Notes: generated by a model not told the origin, from the sequence alone. A stretch of 64,000 nt of DNA from an uncultured Collinsella sp. (GCA_902494625.1 CABUUB010000001.1:1-64000), one strand, 5' to 3'. Counted from the stretch's first letter, positions 9,041 through 18,414 are shown. Numbers and translations are program-made.

Positions 9041-10660
9041 ATGTTCTGTCCCAACTGTGGATTTGAGCTTGATGGCGATTTGCGATACTGCACCGAGTGC
9101 GGCTATGCACTCGAAGATGCAAAGGCGGTGCTGAACTCTGTCAGCAACGAAGTGGCAGAAGAACCTTCCGTTATCAATGAGGCTGCGGAAGAGATTTTCG
9201 CTAGCGACGAAACGGAGAAGGAGCCTTTCGCCGGTGCCGAGGCGGGGGAGGAAAAGTCGCCCGTGGAGAGCGAGCCCGTAGCGGACGAAGAAGACGACCA
9301 GCCTAAAGACGACGTGTCGTCCGGTGCAACGCCTTCGATTCCAGCCGTGCGTGCCGACCGACCAAAACTGAGCAATCCGGTCGCCAAGCCCGTCGCGGCG
9401 CCAGCCCCTGCTCCTGCGGCGAATGCATCCGCACAGAAAAAGGAGCCCAAGGCGCTCTATATCGTTGGTGTCGTCGTTGGCCTGGCAGTCATTGCCATCT
9501 TTAGCTACCTGCTGTTCTTTAGCAAGTCCGGCGGCGACGTTGCCCATTACGGCCAGGACAAGGCCATCGTGGTGGTCCAAGAATCCAAGATCACCCCGAC
9601 CGACGCAAAGGGCGAGAAACTCAAGAAGTACTCGGTGACCCTGAACGGCGACAACGGCTACAGCACCAACGCTGAGGTTAAGGGTGACGAGGGCTTCACG
9701 GTAAGCCAGTTTCCCGATGTTAAACCGGGAAAATATACCCTCACCGTTAAGGACTCCAAGTCAAAAGTCGAGTGGAGTATTCCCGTCAAAGTCGTCGATA
9801 ACTCTAAATCCGCTGATGCCGTAAAAGAGGTTTCCCTCGAGGTGCCTAAGGCCAACGAGGCCGATACAAAGACAGGCGAAGGCGACAAGAAGGATGGAGG
9901 CACCGCTGCGGACAATACCGCTACGCATGCCGCTTACAAGCAAAAGTGCCAGGAATACCTCGCGTGCTATGGAGAGCCGCAAATTGCTGAGGTGACTGAT
10001 TCTGTCTATGCGATGCGAGGGCTTTGTCTTGTCGACCTCGTTGATTTTGATCAGGATGGCCAGCCTGAGCTCTTGACCGTTGTGAACGGTATGAGCGATG
10101 CCGAACTAAAGAGTGCCTGGAATGGAGATATGGAGGGACTTCAGAAGTCCTACACCGTAGAGGTTTGGTCGTCAGCTGATGGTGGCATCAAGAGGCTTTA
10201 CAGTCAAAATTGGCTTGATAACAGCAACGGAGGAACGATGTTTCTTCCGCTGATTAAAGCGGATGACGACAGCATCCTCGTAAGCCAAAGAACATATGAG
10301 ATGAGCAATGCTATTACGGCATTGCTTGCTGGAAGGCAGGTTTTGGCCGGGGACAATACTTCGGTATATGGCAAGAAAAGCGATGCTTTTTCGCTTGTAA
10401 GCAACTACGAGTCCTGGGGAGTTGCGCCGAGCGAGGGCAATGGCTACGAATACTATTGTGCGTCGGAGGGCAAGGAAATTTCCGAGACGGACTATAATGC
10501 CCTATATCAGCAATTTGGCTATGGGCACAATTACCGGACATATTATTTCCTTGATTTTTCAACCTCAGGTTACGGCACTATTTCGGGGGAATCCCACGTC
10601 GATCCCAATCAAGTTGCGGAAGTCACCAAAGATACGCTCAAAAAGGTGGGAATCGAATAA
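9041..10660 (+). CDS. zinc-ribbon membrane protein with large extracellular domain
   Basis: A 539-residue protein with the same plan as its upstream neighbour: a zinc ribbon at 1-22 (CPNCG...CTECG), an acidic then Pro/Ala-rich linker, a membrane helix at about 141-163, then two outer parts. The first (about 180-270) looks like a beta-sandwich (YSVTLNGDNGYSTNAEV, FPDVKPGKYTLTVKD). The second (about 300-539) contains LVDFDQDGQPELLTV, a DxDxDG calcium-loop-like motif typical of VCBS/FG-GAP-type repeats. The ATG lies 1 nt after the previous stop and AAGGAGG is at 9028-9034. No function is recognised; a surface sensor or lysozyme-inhibitor-like role is a guess from architecture. Confidence 0.8.
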   Translation: MFCPNCGFELDGDLRYCTECGYALEDAKAVLNSVSNEVAEEPSVINEAAEEIFASDETEKEPFAGAEAGEEKSPVESEPVADEEDDQPKDDVSSGATPSIPAVRADRPKLSNPVAKPVAAPAPAPAANASAQKKEPKALYIVGVVVGLAVIAIFSYLLFFSKSGGDVAHYGQDKAIVVVQESKITPTDAKGEKLKKYSVTLNGDNGYSTNAEVKGDEGFTVSQFPDVKPGKYTLTVKDSKSKVEWSIPVKVVDNSKSADAVKEVSLEVPKANEADTKTGEGDKKDGGTAADNTATHAAYKQKCQEYLACYGEPQIAEVTDSVYAMRGLCLVDLVDFDQDGQPELLTVVNGMSDAELKSAWNGDMEGLQKSYTVEVWSSADGGIKRLYSQNWLDNSNGGTMFLPLIKADDDSILVSQRTYEMSNAITALLAGRQVLAGDNTSVYGKKSDAFSLVSNYESWGVAPSEGNGYEYYCASEGKEISETDYNALYQQFGYGHNYRTYYFLDFSTSGYGTISGESHVDPNQVAEVTKDTLKKVGIE

Positions 10661-10666
10661 AAACTG

Positions 10667-10700
10667 AAAGGGGCTTGGAAAACTGTTTCCAAGCCCCTTT
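10667..10700. terminator. rho-independent terminator between convergent genes
   Basis: A stem of 15 bp (aaaggggcttggaaa and complement) with a 4-nt loop, T-rich on the plus side and A-rich on the other, so it can serve both convergent genes. Confidence 0.92.
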
Positions 10701-10701
10701 C

Positions 10702-12084
10702 TTATAGTAGTTGCTCGAGTCCAACAAGCCTCGCGCTGCTTGCTTGAGCCGCTCTATTTTGACACGCTTCGCTAAATCCACCCTTGCTAAACAAGTAATA
10801 CTGTTTGATCGGCCGGCCCAGTAGCGCACTGCGCCGCTCGAGCGTTTCAAGAACGTCGGTATCTACGGGCTCGTTTCTCCATTTGCACTCGCCAACGACG
10901 AACTCGCCATCGGCATCCTCTAATACAATGTCAATCTCTTCTTGGTGACGCGTTGCCGGGTTAGTGCCCCACCAAGAGCCGATTGCCTTGGGCAGTACAT
11001 CCAGCTCGCCCTCAACGACCTGTCGTATCAACCACTGGCGGCATACCTCTTCAAATGTGGGGCCCACGAAGGTAGACAAATCGCGCTTGACGATACGCGC
11101 GGCAACAGCGGCTCCGAGCCCCTCTTCAATTGTTCCCGTGTACTGCGGAACAAATCGATACCAAAACCTGAACAGGTTATCGCAGATTCGATAGACCACC
11201 TGACGTTTTGTTGCTTTGGCAACGGGCGTGACGCGTTCAACGATTCGCAGATCAATCAATGCGTCGAGTAATCGCGCGACTTGTGGCGTTGCGAGTCGGG
11301 TGACATCGGCGATTTCCTTGGGACGTACACAGCCGTTAGCGATGGCGGCTATGACGCCATTGTAGATAGCCGGGCTTCGGACTTCCTGCAACAGATAGTT
11401 CTGGGGCTCGGCGTACAGAAACGCATCTTGGCGCAACAGAGCGTGCTCAAGGTTCCATTGCGTGGAGCGCGTGCTATCAAGCTGCGATAAATAGAGCGGC
11501 ATGCCGCCGACAACGGAATACAGCTCGATAATTCTCTCGATGGGTGCATCGGGAAGCATTTGCGCTACATCGAAAACGACAAAGGGGTCGATGCGCAACT
11601 GCATGGTGCGGCGCCCATAGAGAGGACTTTGGTGTCCAAGCACCTGGTGTTCCATAAAACTCATGGACGATCCGCAGAGCACCAAGAACAGGTTGCTCTT
11701 GTCTTTGTGTCGGTCGATAAGCGTTTGCAGACACGACGACACGCCCGGGTCGCTCTCGGCGAGGTAAGGATACTCGTCAATGACCAGAATGACTTGCTCC
11801 GCTTTGGCGCGTTCAAAGACGGACTCGAGTGCAACCTGGATGGAAGGGAATGCTGCTCCTGCGGCACTATTACCAAGCATCTCGCGGCTGAGCAGCGCAA
11901 GGTTTTCGCTTGCAACGGTTTGCTGCCCGGTAAAGAAGATCACACTGGGCTTATCCTGCGTAAAAGCGCGAAGCAGGCTTGTTTTGCCCACACGGCGCCT
12001 TCCGTAGACTACGGCAAACTGGAAGGAACCCTTTTGATAAGCGGTTTCTAGGGACTCAAGCTCACTCTGGCGTCCGACAAACAT
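10702..12084 (-). CDS. archaeal-type ATPase with DUF234 nuclease-like C-terminus
   Basis: A 460-residue P-loop ATPase. Walker A is GRRRVGKTSLL (about 28-38) and Walker B-like LVIDEYPYL is near 120. A winged-helix segment (about 240-290, RPKEIADVTRLATPQVARLL) is followed by the DUF234 region. In it, EEIDIVLED...FVVGECKWR gives the D...ExK signature of PD-(D/E)XK nuclease-like folds. Such proteins are common accessory genes in gut anaerobes and archaea with no settled function; defence or mobile-element roles have been proposed. It is a single-gene unit with its own promoter region holding a clear dyad (12096-12141). The AAA/DUF4143 gene at 46414 is a distant analogue. Confidence 0.85.
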   Translation of the reverse strand: MFVGRQSELESLETAYQKGSFQFAVVYGRRRVGKTSLLRAFTQDKPSVIFFTGQQTVASENLALLSREMLGNSAAGAAFPSIQVALESVFERAKAEQVILVIDEYPYLAESDPGVSSCLQTLIDRHKDKSNLFLVLCGSSMSFMEHQVLGHQSPLYGRRTMQLRIDPFVVFDVAQMLPDAPIERIIELYSVVGGMPLYLSQLDSTRSTQWNLEHALLRQDAFLYAEPQNYLLQEVRSPAIYNGVIAAIANGCVRPKEIADVTRLATPQVARLLDALIDLRIVERVTPVAKATKRQVVYRICDNLFRFWYRFVPQYTGTIEEGLGAAVAARIVKRDLSTFVGPTFEEVCRQWLIRQVVEGELDVLPKAIGSWWGTNPATRHQEEIDIVLEDADGEFVVGECKWRNEPVDTDVLETLERRSALLGRPIKQYYLFSKGGFSEACQNRAAQASSARLVGLEQLL

Positions 12085-12095
12085 GGCATGCCTCG

Positions 12096-12141
12096 CTCAT
12101 ATGCGTGTTACTAACATATATAGTACTAACACGTATGTGAG
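12096..12141 (-). promoter_or_regulatory. dyad operator/promoter of the DUF234 ATPase gene
   Basis: Arms CTCATATGCGTGTTA (12096-12110) and its complement TAACACGTATGTGAG (12127-12141) match at 13 of 15 positions around an AT-rich core, ctaacatatatagtac. On the minus strand, GTTAGTA occurs twice around TATATA, which could be the -10. This looks like an autoregulatory operator. Confidence 0.55.
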
Positions 12142-12179
12142 CAATTTTCCAGTCGGACGGAGAAGAAATGACAGGGCTT

Positions 12180-13538
12180 CTACTTAACGAGGCGCTTGAG
12201 CTTGGCGAAGTCCTGAATCTGCTTTTTGCGCTTGGCGTTGAGGAGGTTGTTGAGGTCGAGCTTCTCAATGGTGCAACGTTTGAGTAGCTCGGAGCTGTCA
12301 AAGCCGTTTGACTCAATGTCTTCATCCAGATCGTGCTTGAGCTTGGTCCATTTATTGAGCTGCGAGCGTACGTAGGCCGCGGGACGTTCTATCTCGTTGG
12401 CGATGTCGCGTACGCTGGCGCCCGTTCCAAACAACTCGCGTATCTTTGCCGTCTCCTTGCGCGTGCGCTCGTTTTTGGCATCGGTCTTGCATCGATCGCT
12501 GCAGTAGTGCCGTTTGACGCCTCGATGTCCGGCAAGTGAGTAGGCGCGTCCACACTGCTCGCAATAGCCAATTTTGACGGTGCTCAGCTTGCGCGAAAAA
12601 TCAAACCAGAGCCACGAGAGATAGCTGTCAAAGGAAAGGAACCCTGTGGACTCGTTGCCCTGGAACACATCCACGTGCGCGCCCGAGAGATGCGAGATCA
12701 CGAGCGCCTGCACCAAAGCGGTGAGCGCATCGCGGTCATCGTCGTCAAGTTCTTCGCGGCGCTCCTGGATATCTGCTTGAGGGTCGATTACATAGAAGCT
12801 CTCCTCGCTATTGTTGACCTTGAGTCGTGCTGAAATCTCCAAGCTGGAGTCTTCGTCCATGTAGAACATCGCCTGCAAAACACTGAAGTCATTGGCGGTG
12901 AGCTCGTGTTCAAAAGAGAGCACGTTGAGTGCAACGAGGGATTCTTCCTCGTCGATCATAAACATAAAGGCGTAGAAATATCCCGCATCGGATTCGATTT
13001 TGCGCACGATGGGCAGGCTTTTGAATGAGTTGGTATAATCTCCGCCCGCCCTCAGGATAGTGGTGTAGATCTTGAAGGATGACCCGTTTGCCGCGCAGGT
13101 TACCACTGATTTCTCGATTCTTTCCAATGCGGAGACCTTTGCGATGGTGCAGCTCCCGTTGAGGTATTCCTGGATGCGCATGGCAATAAGTGCTGCCATC
13201 GCGGCATTGGCCCAATCTCGTACGGATTCTATTGCGTGCTTGCCAAAAAGCGGCCCGGTCTGTTCGGCGTAGTCAAGTACGTTAAAGAGGCTTGCGCGGA
13301 AGGGCTGCTCTTTAACGGCGGTGGGTTCGATGCATGATGCCAGCCTGATCAGATCGGCATGGCGCTCGCTGTGTGCGGGCCCTTCGTTGCTTTTGCTGCC
13401 GGCCAGCTCGGTGGGCATGTAGAGTTCAAAGACAAGCTGGGCCTCGCCAACGGACCTATTGGGTTCGTTCTCTATGAGGTTGACTTTCTTAAACGGAATC
13501 GAACCTTCAACGGTGCGTGTTTGGGAGAACTCAAACAT
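12180..13538 (-). CDS. hypothetical protein with C-terminal zinc finger and HTH
   Basis: A 452-residue protein of unknown function. The first about 320 residues are mixed alpha/beta without a motif I recognise. A treble-clef-like zinc finger follows (about 330-360: YCEQCGRAYS...RHYCSDRCK), as in CGNR or DUF6076-type proteins, then a basic helix and an HTH-like stretch (IRELFGTGASVRDIANEI) with a Lys-rich end. The finger-plus-HTH tail suggests nucleic-acid binding. It precedes the DUF234 ATPase on the same strand (95 nt gap) but that gene has its own promoter. It is divergent from the zinc-ribbon gene at 13678. Codon use is less GC-biased than in the purine genes, in keeping with accessory DNA. 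Confidence 0.7.
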   Translation of the reverse strand: MFEFSQTRTVEGSIPFKKVNLIENEPNRSVGEAQLVFELYMPTELAGSKSNEGPAHSERHADLIRLASCIEPTAVKEQPFRASLFNVLDYAEQTGPLFGKHAIESVRDWANAAMAALIAMRIQEYLNGSCTIAKVSALERIEKSVVTCAANGSSFKIYTTILRAGGDYTNSFKSLPIVRKIESDAGYFYAFMFMIDEEESLVALNVLSFEHELTANDFSVLQAMFYMDEDSSLEISARLKVNNSEESFYVIDPQADIQERREELDDDDRDALTALVQALVISHLSGAHVDVFQGNESTGFLSFDSYLSWLWFDFSRKLSTVKIGYCEQCGRAYSLAGHRGVKRHYCSDRCKTDAKNERTRKETAKIRELFGTGASVRDIANEIERPAAYVRSQLNKWTKLKHDLDEDIESNGFDSSELLKRCTIEKLDLNNLLNAKRKKQIQDFAKLKRLVK

Positions 13539-13677
13539 TGTTACCCCTGTCTCTAGCTGCAGGTTTAATAGCGTAGCACGTTTAGGAAAATTACCCGGTC
13601 AAAATCTCTATATCGGATAAACGACAAATCGTATCTTGTGATCGTCAAGAAAAGGGGCAACGAGAAAGGACCCGATC

Positions 13678-14295
13678 ATGCATTGCAAACAGTGTGGAGC
13701 AGAGATTAACGACGGCGCCAAGTTCTGCGGCGTGTGCGGAACGCCTACGGTCGCGGCTGCGGCCAGCACGGCGGGAGATGCGATTTACGTTGAGGCCCGG
13801 CCGATTAAGAGCCAGTCTGTCGAGGCTCAGTTTCAAGCGGCGGAGGATGCAGAGGCCGCTGCTTGCCTGCAAGATTCACTTCGCGAGTCCATCGGGTCCC
13901 TTACGCGAGCGTCGGTGATTTCGTTGCTCTATGTGCTCTTTTTCAATTACGTGCTGGGAGGGGGCTCGCTGGGGCTCGACTATATGATTCTGCTGGCGCT
14001 GCTTCTGATTGGTCCCTGGAAGGTGATTGTCTCGCTGTACCGCAGCGGTGTAAGGCTTCCCTTTGTCTATGGTGGCGGCATTATCGGTATCACGATTATG
14101 CTAATCGAACTTGTGGTTCTCGTGGGCCTTCCTGTCGTTGTTCTGATGCTTTTTTACTGGTTGGGCAGCGTGATTCACGGAGCGGTTCCGGTTGTTCCCG
14201 AATTAGCCCCGATGACGATGGTGGCACTCTGGCCTATCGTCTCGGTTGCCAACATCATCTTCAAGGTAATCAAGCTGCACATGGCTCGCGCCTAG
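13678..14295 (+). CDS. small zinc-ribbon integral membrane protein
   Basis: A 205-residue protein with an N-terminal zinc ribbon (CKQCG...CGVCG, residues 3-22), a linker to about 80, then three hydrophobic segments (about 84-120, 136-162 and 180-200). The ATG has GAGAAAGGA 5-8 nt upstream. It belongs to the same zinc-ribbon-plus-membrane style as the genes at 7822, 9041 and 14445 but lacks an outer domain. Function unknown. Confidence 0.7.
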   Translation: MHCKQCGAEINDGAKFCGVCGTPTVAAAASTAGDAIYVEARPIKSQSVEAQFQAAEDAEAAACLQDSLRESIGSLTRASVISLLYVLFFNYVLGGGSLGLDYMILLALLLIGPWKVIVSLYRSGVRLPFVYGGGIIGITIMLIELVVLVGLPVVVLMLFYWLGSVIHGAVPVVPELAPMTMVALWPIVSVANIIFKVIKLHMARA

Positions 14296-14444
14296 CAAGT
14301 AGCCCGTCGCATGCCTTCCGCGTGGGATCAGGCGAATTTGAAAGGTGAAAGAAAAGGTTTACAGTCGAGCAAATTGTCCTGGGCCTTTTCTGTTTGCAGG
14401 CTGTGGGTTATCGTTTCGATATGCTGAAGTTCTAGGGGGGATAT

Positions 14445-15935
14445 ATGTACTGCGCAAGCTGCGGGGCAAAGATCAAAGACGGGGCGCGATACTGTTCCGC
14501 ATGCGGAAAACCGTTGGATGTGGATGATGCGCCGGCGAATGCTCAGCAGCCGCTTCCTTCAGGTACACCAAAGGCGCCTGCTGATAGAAAAGCGACGAGC
14601 GATCCTGCTGCATCTCGCGCAGAGAGCGCTTCTCCGGCGCCCTCTGAGCATATGTCCTTTGCGGCCTTTATGATGCAGCGTCGGCAGATCGGCCGTTTTG
14701 CCGTGCCTACGTTTGTCACCATTCTTGCAGCAATCATCTTTACCGCTGGTGTCGCCTACGCACTGGTCAAAGCTTACGAGGCCTTTGTGCTGCCTCAGCT
14801 GCAGCAGCAGGAACAGCCGGCTGCAGTCGAGAATAAGTCGTCTAAAAAGAAGGTCGCGGCAGCTAACAAGAAAGCGCACGAGGCCTACGAGGGCGTGGTT
14901 GCGCGTTACGAGGACTTTGTGAGCTATTGCGAGCAGAAGGGAGCTGGTACTGCCAACTACGACGACTGGGCTCTGGGGCGCGGCGATGATTCTGGGCTGG
15001 GGCAGATATTCGTTTATGACAGCCAGAATGCTCCCGGCTTTTTAAACTACTACTATGCTTTCGATGATTTGAACGGTGACGGAATTGACGAGCTGCTTAT
15101 TGGGTCTGTCGATGCGCAGAACGATATTTCGGCGATTGTAGGTGCCTACTGCTTTGTTGATGGAAAGGCCGTTTCGGTTATGCCTTCGTCAGAGATGGTA
15201 GAAGGCTCCAGCAATATGACGAATCGGTATGACGGTTTTATTGCTCAGGGTGAGAGCCAAGTCATTACTGTCTGCAAGGACGGCATCGTTAAATTTACTT
15301 GTAGTCAGGATTGTAACCAGACGGATTTCTATATTTCGCTTACTGCAAAGGGTCCTGAGGTCGTAGACGCGGTGCAAATTCAAAATAAGGAATTCGATAG
15401 ACAGAATGGCGCCTACTTGGTGAGGACCGTCGAGGATGGTGGCAAACCACAGGAGACGATGGTCCAGGGGCGTGAAGAAGCGTGCAAAATTCTTGACGAG
15501 ATTGCCGGGGAGCATCCGGAGGCCGACATTGAAAAGCCGTCTGCAAGCAGCGATATGTGGAAGGCATTCAAAGGAGCGGAGCCTTCGGAGAGCTCTTTGA
15601 AGGACGGCTCTGGCACTGCAGACGATCGAACTGGCGCATCTCAAGCACCATCTGAAGCGGCATCCGATAGCGGCGACGATGGGGAGGCCGCTGCGGGCGA
15701 CGATGGCGTGATCGCCGACATGGATGCGTTCATTGCAAACGCCAAGCGCGAGTTGATTGTGCCAGATGACGCCTCTATTACGTACAAGGTCGCTGATAGG
15801 CCAAGCTATTGGGAGGGGGCGGCAACGTACGTTTGGTATGTTGAGTTTTATAAAGACGGAAAGGTCGTAGCGTCCGCGGAATGCGGCTCTGAAGGGTATC
15901 CGTGCCGGTCGATTCTGGCCTATCACGAGAGCTAG
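14445..15935 (+). CDS. zinc-ribbon membrane protein with FG-GAP-like outer domain
   Basis: A 496-residue protein with a zinc ribbon at 3-22 (CASCG...CSACG), an Ala/Pro-rich linker, a membrane helix at about 87-110, and an outer region. Residues 208-220 (DLNGDGIDELLIG) form a DxNxDG calcium-loop-like motif, also seen in the 9041 protein. A low-complexity Ser/Asp/Glu linker (about 370-425) leads to a small C-terminal domain with the cysteine pair CGSEGYPC. The start is preceded by GGGGGGA. The membrane helix and preceding residues (MMQRRQIGRFAVPTF) closely resemble those of the 7822 protein (MQRCQVGNRLVPQF), so the two are probable paralogues. Confidence 0.78.
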   Translation: MYCASCGAKIKDGARYCSACGKPLDVDDAPANAQQPLPSGTPKAPADRKATSDPAASRAESASPAPSEHMSFAAFMMQRRQIGRFAVPTFVTILAAIIFTAGVAYALVKAYEAFVLPQLQQQEQPAAVENKSSKKKVAAANKKAHEAYEGVVARYEDFVSYCEQKGAGTANYDDWALGRGDDSGLGQIFVYDSQNAPGFLNYYYAFDDLNGDGIDELLIGSVDAQNDISAIVGAYCFVDGKAVSVMPSSEMVEGSSNMTNRYDGFIAQGESQVITVCKDGIVKFTCSQDCNQTDFYISLTAKGPEVVDAVQIQNKEFDRQNGAYLVRTVEDGGKPQETMVQGREEACKILDEIAGEHPEADIEKPSASSDMWKAFKGAEPSESSLKDGSGTADDRTGASQAPSEAASDSGDDGEAAAGDDGVIADMDAFIANAKRELIVPDDASITYKVADRPSYWEGAATYVWYVEFYKDGKVVASAECGSEGYPCRSILAYHES

Positions 15936-16036
15936 TAACTTTAGCCGAGGCATTTTGGCATTACGGCGTGCGCGGCTCCTATACCTTTCCCCTTGTTCCA
16001 TCCGACGAGTTTAGTTACAGCTAAAACGGCCGTTAC

Positions 16037-16126
16037 GAAGAGCTGACCGAGAGTCCGAAGACACTCGCCCGCTAAGCGGGTATGCCCCAAAAGGGTATCT
16101 GGGGTTCGAACCCTCCCGGTTCTTCG
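16037..16126 (+). tRNA. tRNA-Ser(GCU)-like sequence, probably degenerate
   Basis: A 90-nt sequence folds as a long-variable-arm tRNA. The acceptor is gaagagc/gttcttc, the anticodon stem ctcgc/gcggg has loop ccgctaa (anticodon GCT), the variable arm is atgccc/gggtat, and the T-loop is ttcgaac. Several points are abnormal. The base before the anticodon is C instead of the near-universal U33, the D-stem has two mismatches, two extra bases lie between the T-stem and acceptor, and no CCA is encoded (tca instead). This suggests a tRNA-Ser remnant, for example one left by integration or recombination in the accessory region. Confidence 0.5.
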
Positions 16127-16194
16127 TCAGTTGACCAAAGGTGCGACATTATTACCGCTCGCCGGCGGGTGACTAAATGCGATGGATTGAGGGC

Positions 16195-16200
16195 TATAAT
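16195..16200 (+). promoter_or_regulatory. candidate promoter of the SPFH cluster
   Basis: A perfect TATAAT lies 124 nt before the SPFH gene; the -35 is not obvious. The surrounding gap 15936-16323 holds the tRNA-Ser-like sequence and otherwise nothing I can identify. Confidence 0.4.
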
Positions 16201-16323
16201 TTACCAAGCTAAGTCGGGGGATAGATTGGGGCGCACGGACTTTCGGCATGCCTGTCGGCTCGGCATTTCGCAATTCATTAGACACGCGGAGTGCGTGGTT
16301 TGGAATTAACGAAAGGAATCAGT

Positions 16324-17700
16324 ATGTCTCTGTTCCACAGTGATAACGAAAAGGAAGAAAAGCACGGCGGAATACTCGGTGCCTTTTCTGTCGATAATAT
16401 CAAATGGGAGCCTGGCAACAACGAAGATGCCTCGCTTGTCTCATTCCGCTATCCCTACGAGGATTTTCCCAACGGGTCCTATCTCCAGGTCGCGCAGTCA
16501 CAGATTGCTGTTTTTACCAACAATATGGGGGCGGGCAGTTCTACCGACGCTACGGGTGCCGGCGATTCTCAGGTAAGCGTGTTTGTCGGTCCGTGCAAGA
16601 TCAAGCTCGACACGGGTGACAGCCGATTCGCCCCGTTTCGCAATGCCGCCCATTCGCTTACCGGCGGTAGCTCGGCGTTCCATTCCGTTGTGTACTTTAT
16701 CAATACCAACTACATGAACGAGCTGCGCTGGGGCACGACCGAGCCCATCATCGTCCAAGACCCTGAGGAAGACGTTAACGTTCACGTTCGTGCCTTTGGT
16801 TTATTCGGTGCGCATATCGAGCAGAATGACTCGAGTCTGGTTCCCATTCAGGCGAGGAAGTTCCTCGTTAAGGTCGTGGGCACGCGAGATCGCTATACGC
16901 GAGAAGAACTAACCTCCTTTATGCGGGCAAAAATCCTTGAGTATGTTCCCGACTTGCTTGCTAAGGCGATTGTTGACCAAGGGGTTTCCGTTCTAAAAAT
17001 CGCGACACATCTGAGCGATTTCTCGTCTCAGATGCAGGGAAGGCTCGTTAACTATTTCGATGAGTTTGGCCTCACGCTCGATAACTTCTCGTTCAATAGC
17101 ATCAAACCCTTCGAAGACGATCTTGCCGCCATCAACGAGATGAAGATCCAACGTAAGCGGAGCATTCTCGAGGCGCAGGGTAACGCCGCCCAGATGGACA
17201 TCGAGTCCGAGGCGCTTGCCAGGAAACGTGCGCGCGAAGGCTACGACTATCAGCAGGAGCGCGGTATGGACGTAATGCAGAGCGCTGCGGGCAATGAGGG
17301 AAGTGCCGCATCGGGCCTCATGGGAGCCGGCATGGGACTCGGCATGGGCGTTGGCATGGGCGGTGCATTTGGAGCTGGCTTTTCCAACTTGGCCAACCAG
17401 ACCCTGGGCACTGTTGCCCCCATGGTCGGAACGACTCCCGCGTCCGCAAGTATGCAAAACGGTCCCGTGTGCCCCAGTTGCGGAAACGTTAATCCGATGG
17501 GTGCTAAGTTCTGCCCGGAATGCGGACAGAAGCTCGAGCAGGGCGTTGCGTGTTTGGCGTGCGGGCATCTTAACCCGGCCGGTGCCAAGTTCTGTCTTGA
17601 GTGCGGGAACCGGTTGGCCTCACCAAAGTGTCCGAGCTGCGGAGCTGAGTTGCCCGAGGGGACCAAATTTTGCCCCGATTGCGGAACTAAGATCCAATAA
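16324..17700 (+). CDS. SPFH-domain (YdjI/virion-core-like) protein with three zinc ribbons
   Basis: A 458-residue protein. Residues 1-310 form an SPFH/YdjI-like domain, including FRYPYEDFPNGSYLQVAQSQ and a FGLTLDNFSFNSI segment before a charged helix (about 270-310). A Gly/Met-rich flexible stretch (about 325-360) follows, then three zinc ribbons at 383-401, 410-428 and 436-454, each CxxCG...CxxCG. In Bacillus subtilis the relative YdjI works with YdjG and YdjH to recruit a PspA-type protein to the membrane. The start at 16324 has AAAGGA upstream; an earlier in-frame start is not supported. It is the first gene of a five-gene run to 21238 with gaps of 12-72 nt, except for the last two spacings, which are similar. 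Confidence 0.85.
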   Translation: MSLFHSDNEKEEKHGGILGAFSVDNIKWEPGNNEDASLVSFRYPYEDFPNGSYLQVAQSQIAVFTNNMGAGSSTDATGAGDSQVSVFVGPCKIKLDTGDSRFAPFRNAAHSLTGGSSAFHSVVYFINTNYMNELRWGTTEPIIVQDPEEDVNVHVRAFGLFGAHIEQNDSSLVPIQARKFLVKVVGTRDRYTREELTSFMRAKILEYVPDLLAKAIVDQGVSVLKIATHLSDFSSQMQGRLVNYFDEFGLTLDNFSFNSIKPFEDDLAAINEMKIQRKRSILEAQGNAAQMDIESEALARKRAREGYDYQQERGMDVMQSAAGNEGSAASGLMGAGMGLGMGVGMGGAFGAGFSNLANQTLGTVAPMVGTTPASASMQNGPVCPSCGNVNPMGAKFCPECGQKLEQGVACLACGHLNPAGAKFCLECGNRLASPKCPSCGAELPEGTKFCPDCGTKIQ

Positions 17701-17712
17701 GGAGAAACAAAG

Positions 17713-18414
17713 ATGAACGGTTCTGTTAAACGTGTCATTTTGGGCGAGGCAATCGTCTTGGTGGCGTGGCTTGTAATCATGTTTGTCTGCAAAAACGCGC
17801 TGATGAATCCTATCGTCTTTGCTATGTCGCTTGGCTTTGGGGTTTTGGCTTTTGCGGTGGCTTCGATTTCGGCTACCATGTCCGATAGGCAGTCCACGGT
17901 CAAAAGCACGACCGAAATCCATTATTTGCCGGTCGCATCCAGCTGTGCCTACTTTGTCGTTGCCCTTCTGGCCAACACGTACTTTGTGTTTGCGGCATAT
18001 GGGTGGGGCGGCAGCACGATTCCAGTTGTCGTAAACGTTGTCCTTCTTACTGTGCTTGTCCTTGTGCAGATGGGTCTAGCCTTCAATGTCCGCCAGGTGG
18101 ACCAAAAGGTTGCCGCCGTGGCGGCAAAGACGGTTCAAACGGCGCAATTTGCATCGTATGTGGGACAGCTCCTTGCCGTAGCGCAAGACGCTCAGGTCAA
18201 AGCCGAACTCAAAGTGCTCAAAGACGACATCTCCTTTAGTTCCAACATGTCGCAGCCCCATGCTCAAGAGATTGAGCGACAGTTCTCCGCTGCGCTCGAG
18301 GCCGTCTCGAATTCCATGAGTGCCGATGAGCCAGCAGATGTTACGGTTGGCCTTGTCCATGATGCGCGCCGTATCTGGAAAAAGCGCAATGCGGCGCTGA
18401 CCGCTGTCAAATAA
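17713..18414 (+). CDS. membrane protein of SPFH cluster (YdjH-like position)
   Basis: A 233-residue protein with four predicted membrane helices (about 7-27, 32-53, 72-94 and 100-122), then a cytosolic helical tail (about 125-233) with EIERQFSAALEAV and a basic end. It begins 12 nt after the SPFH gene with AAGGAG upstream. I do not recognise a family; by position and topology it could be the membrane partner of the SPFH protein, as YdjH is for YdjI. Confidence 0.68.
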   Translation: MNGSVKRVILGEAIVLVAWLVIMFVCKNALMNPIVFAMSLGFGVLAFAVASISATMSDRQSTVKSTTEIHYLPVASSCAYFVVALLANTYFVFAAYGWGGSTIPVVVNVVLLTVLVLVQMGLAFNVRQVDQKVAAVAAKTVQTAQFASYVGQLLAVAQDAQVKAELKVLKDDISFSSNMSQPHAQEIERQFSAALEAVSNSMSADEPADVTVGLVHDARRIWKKRNAALTAVK

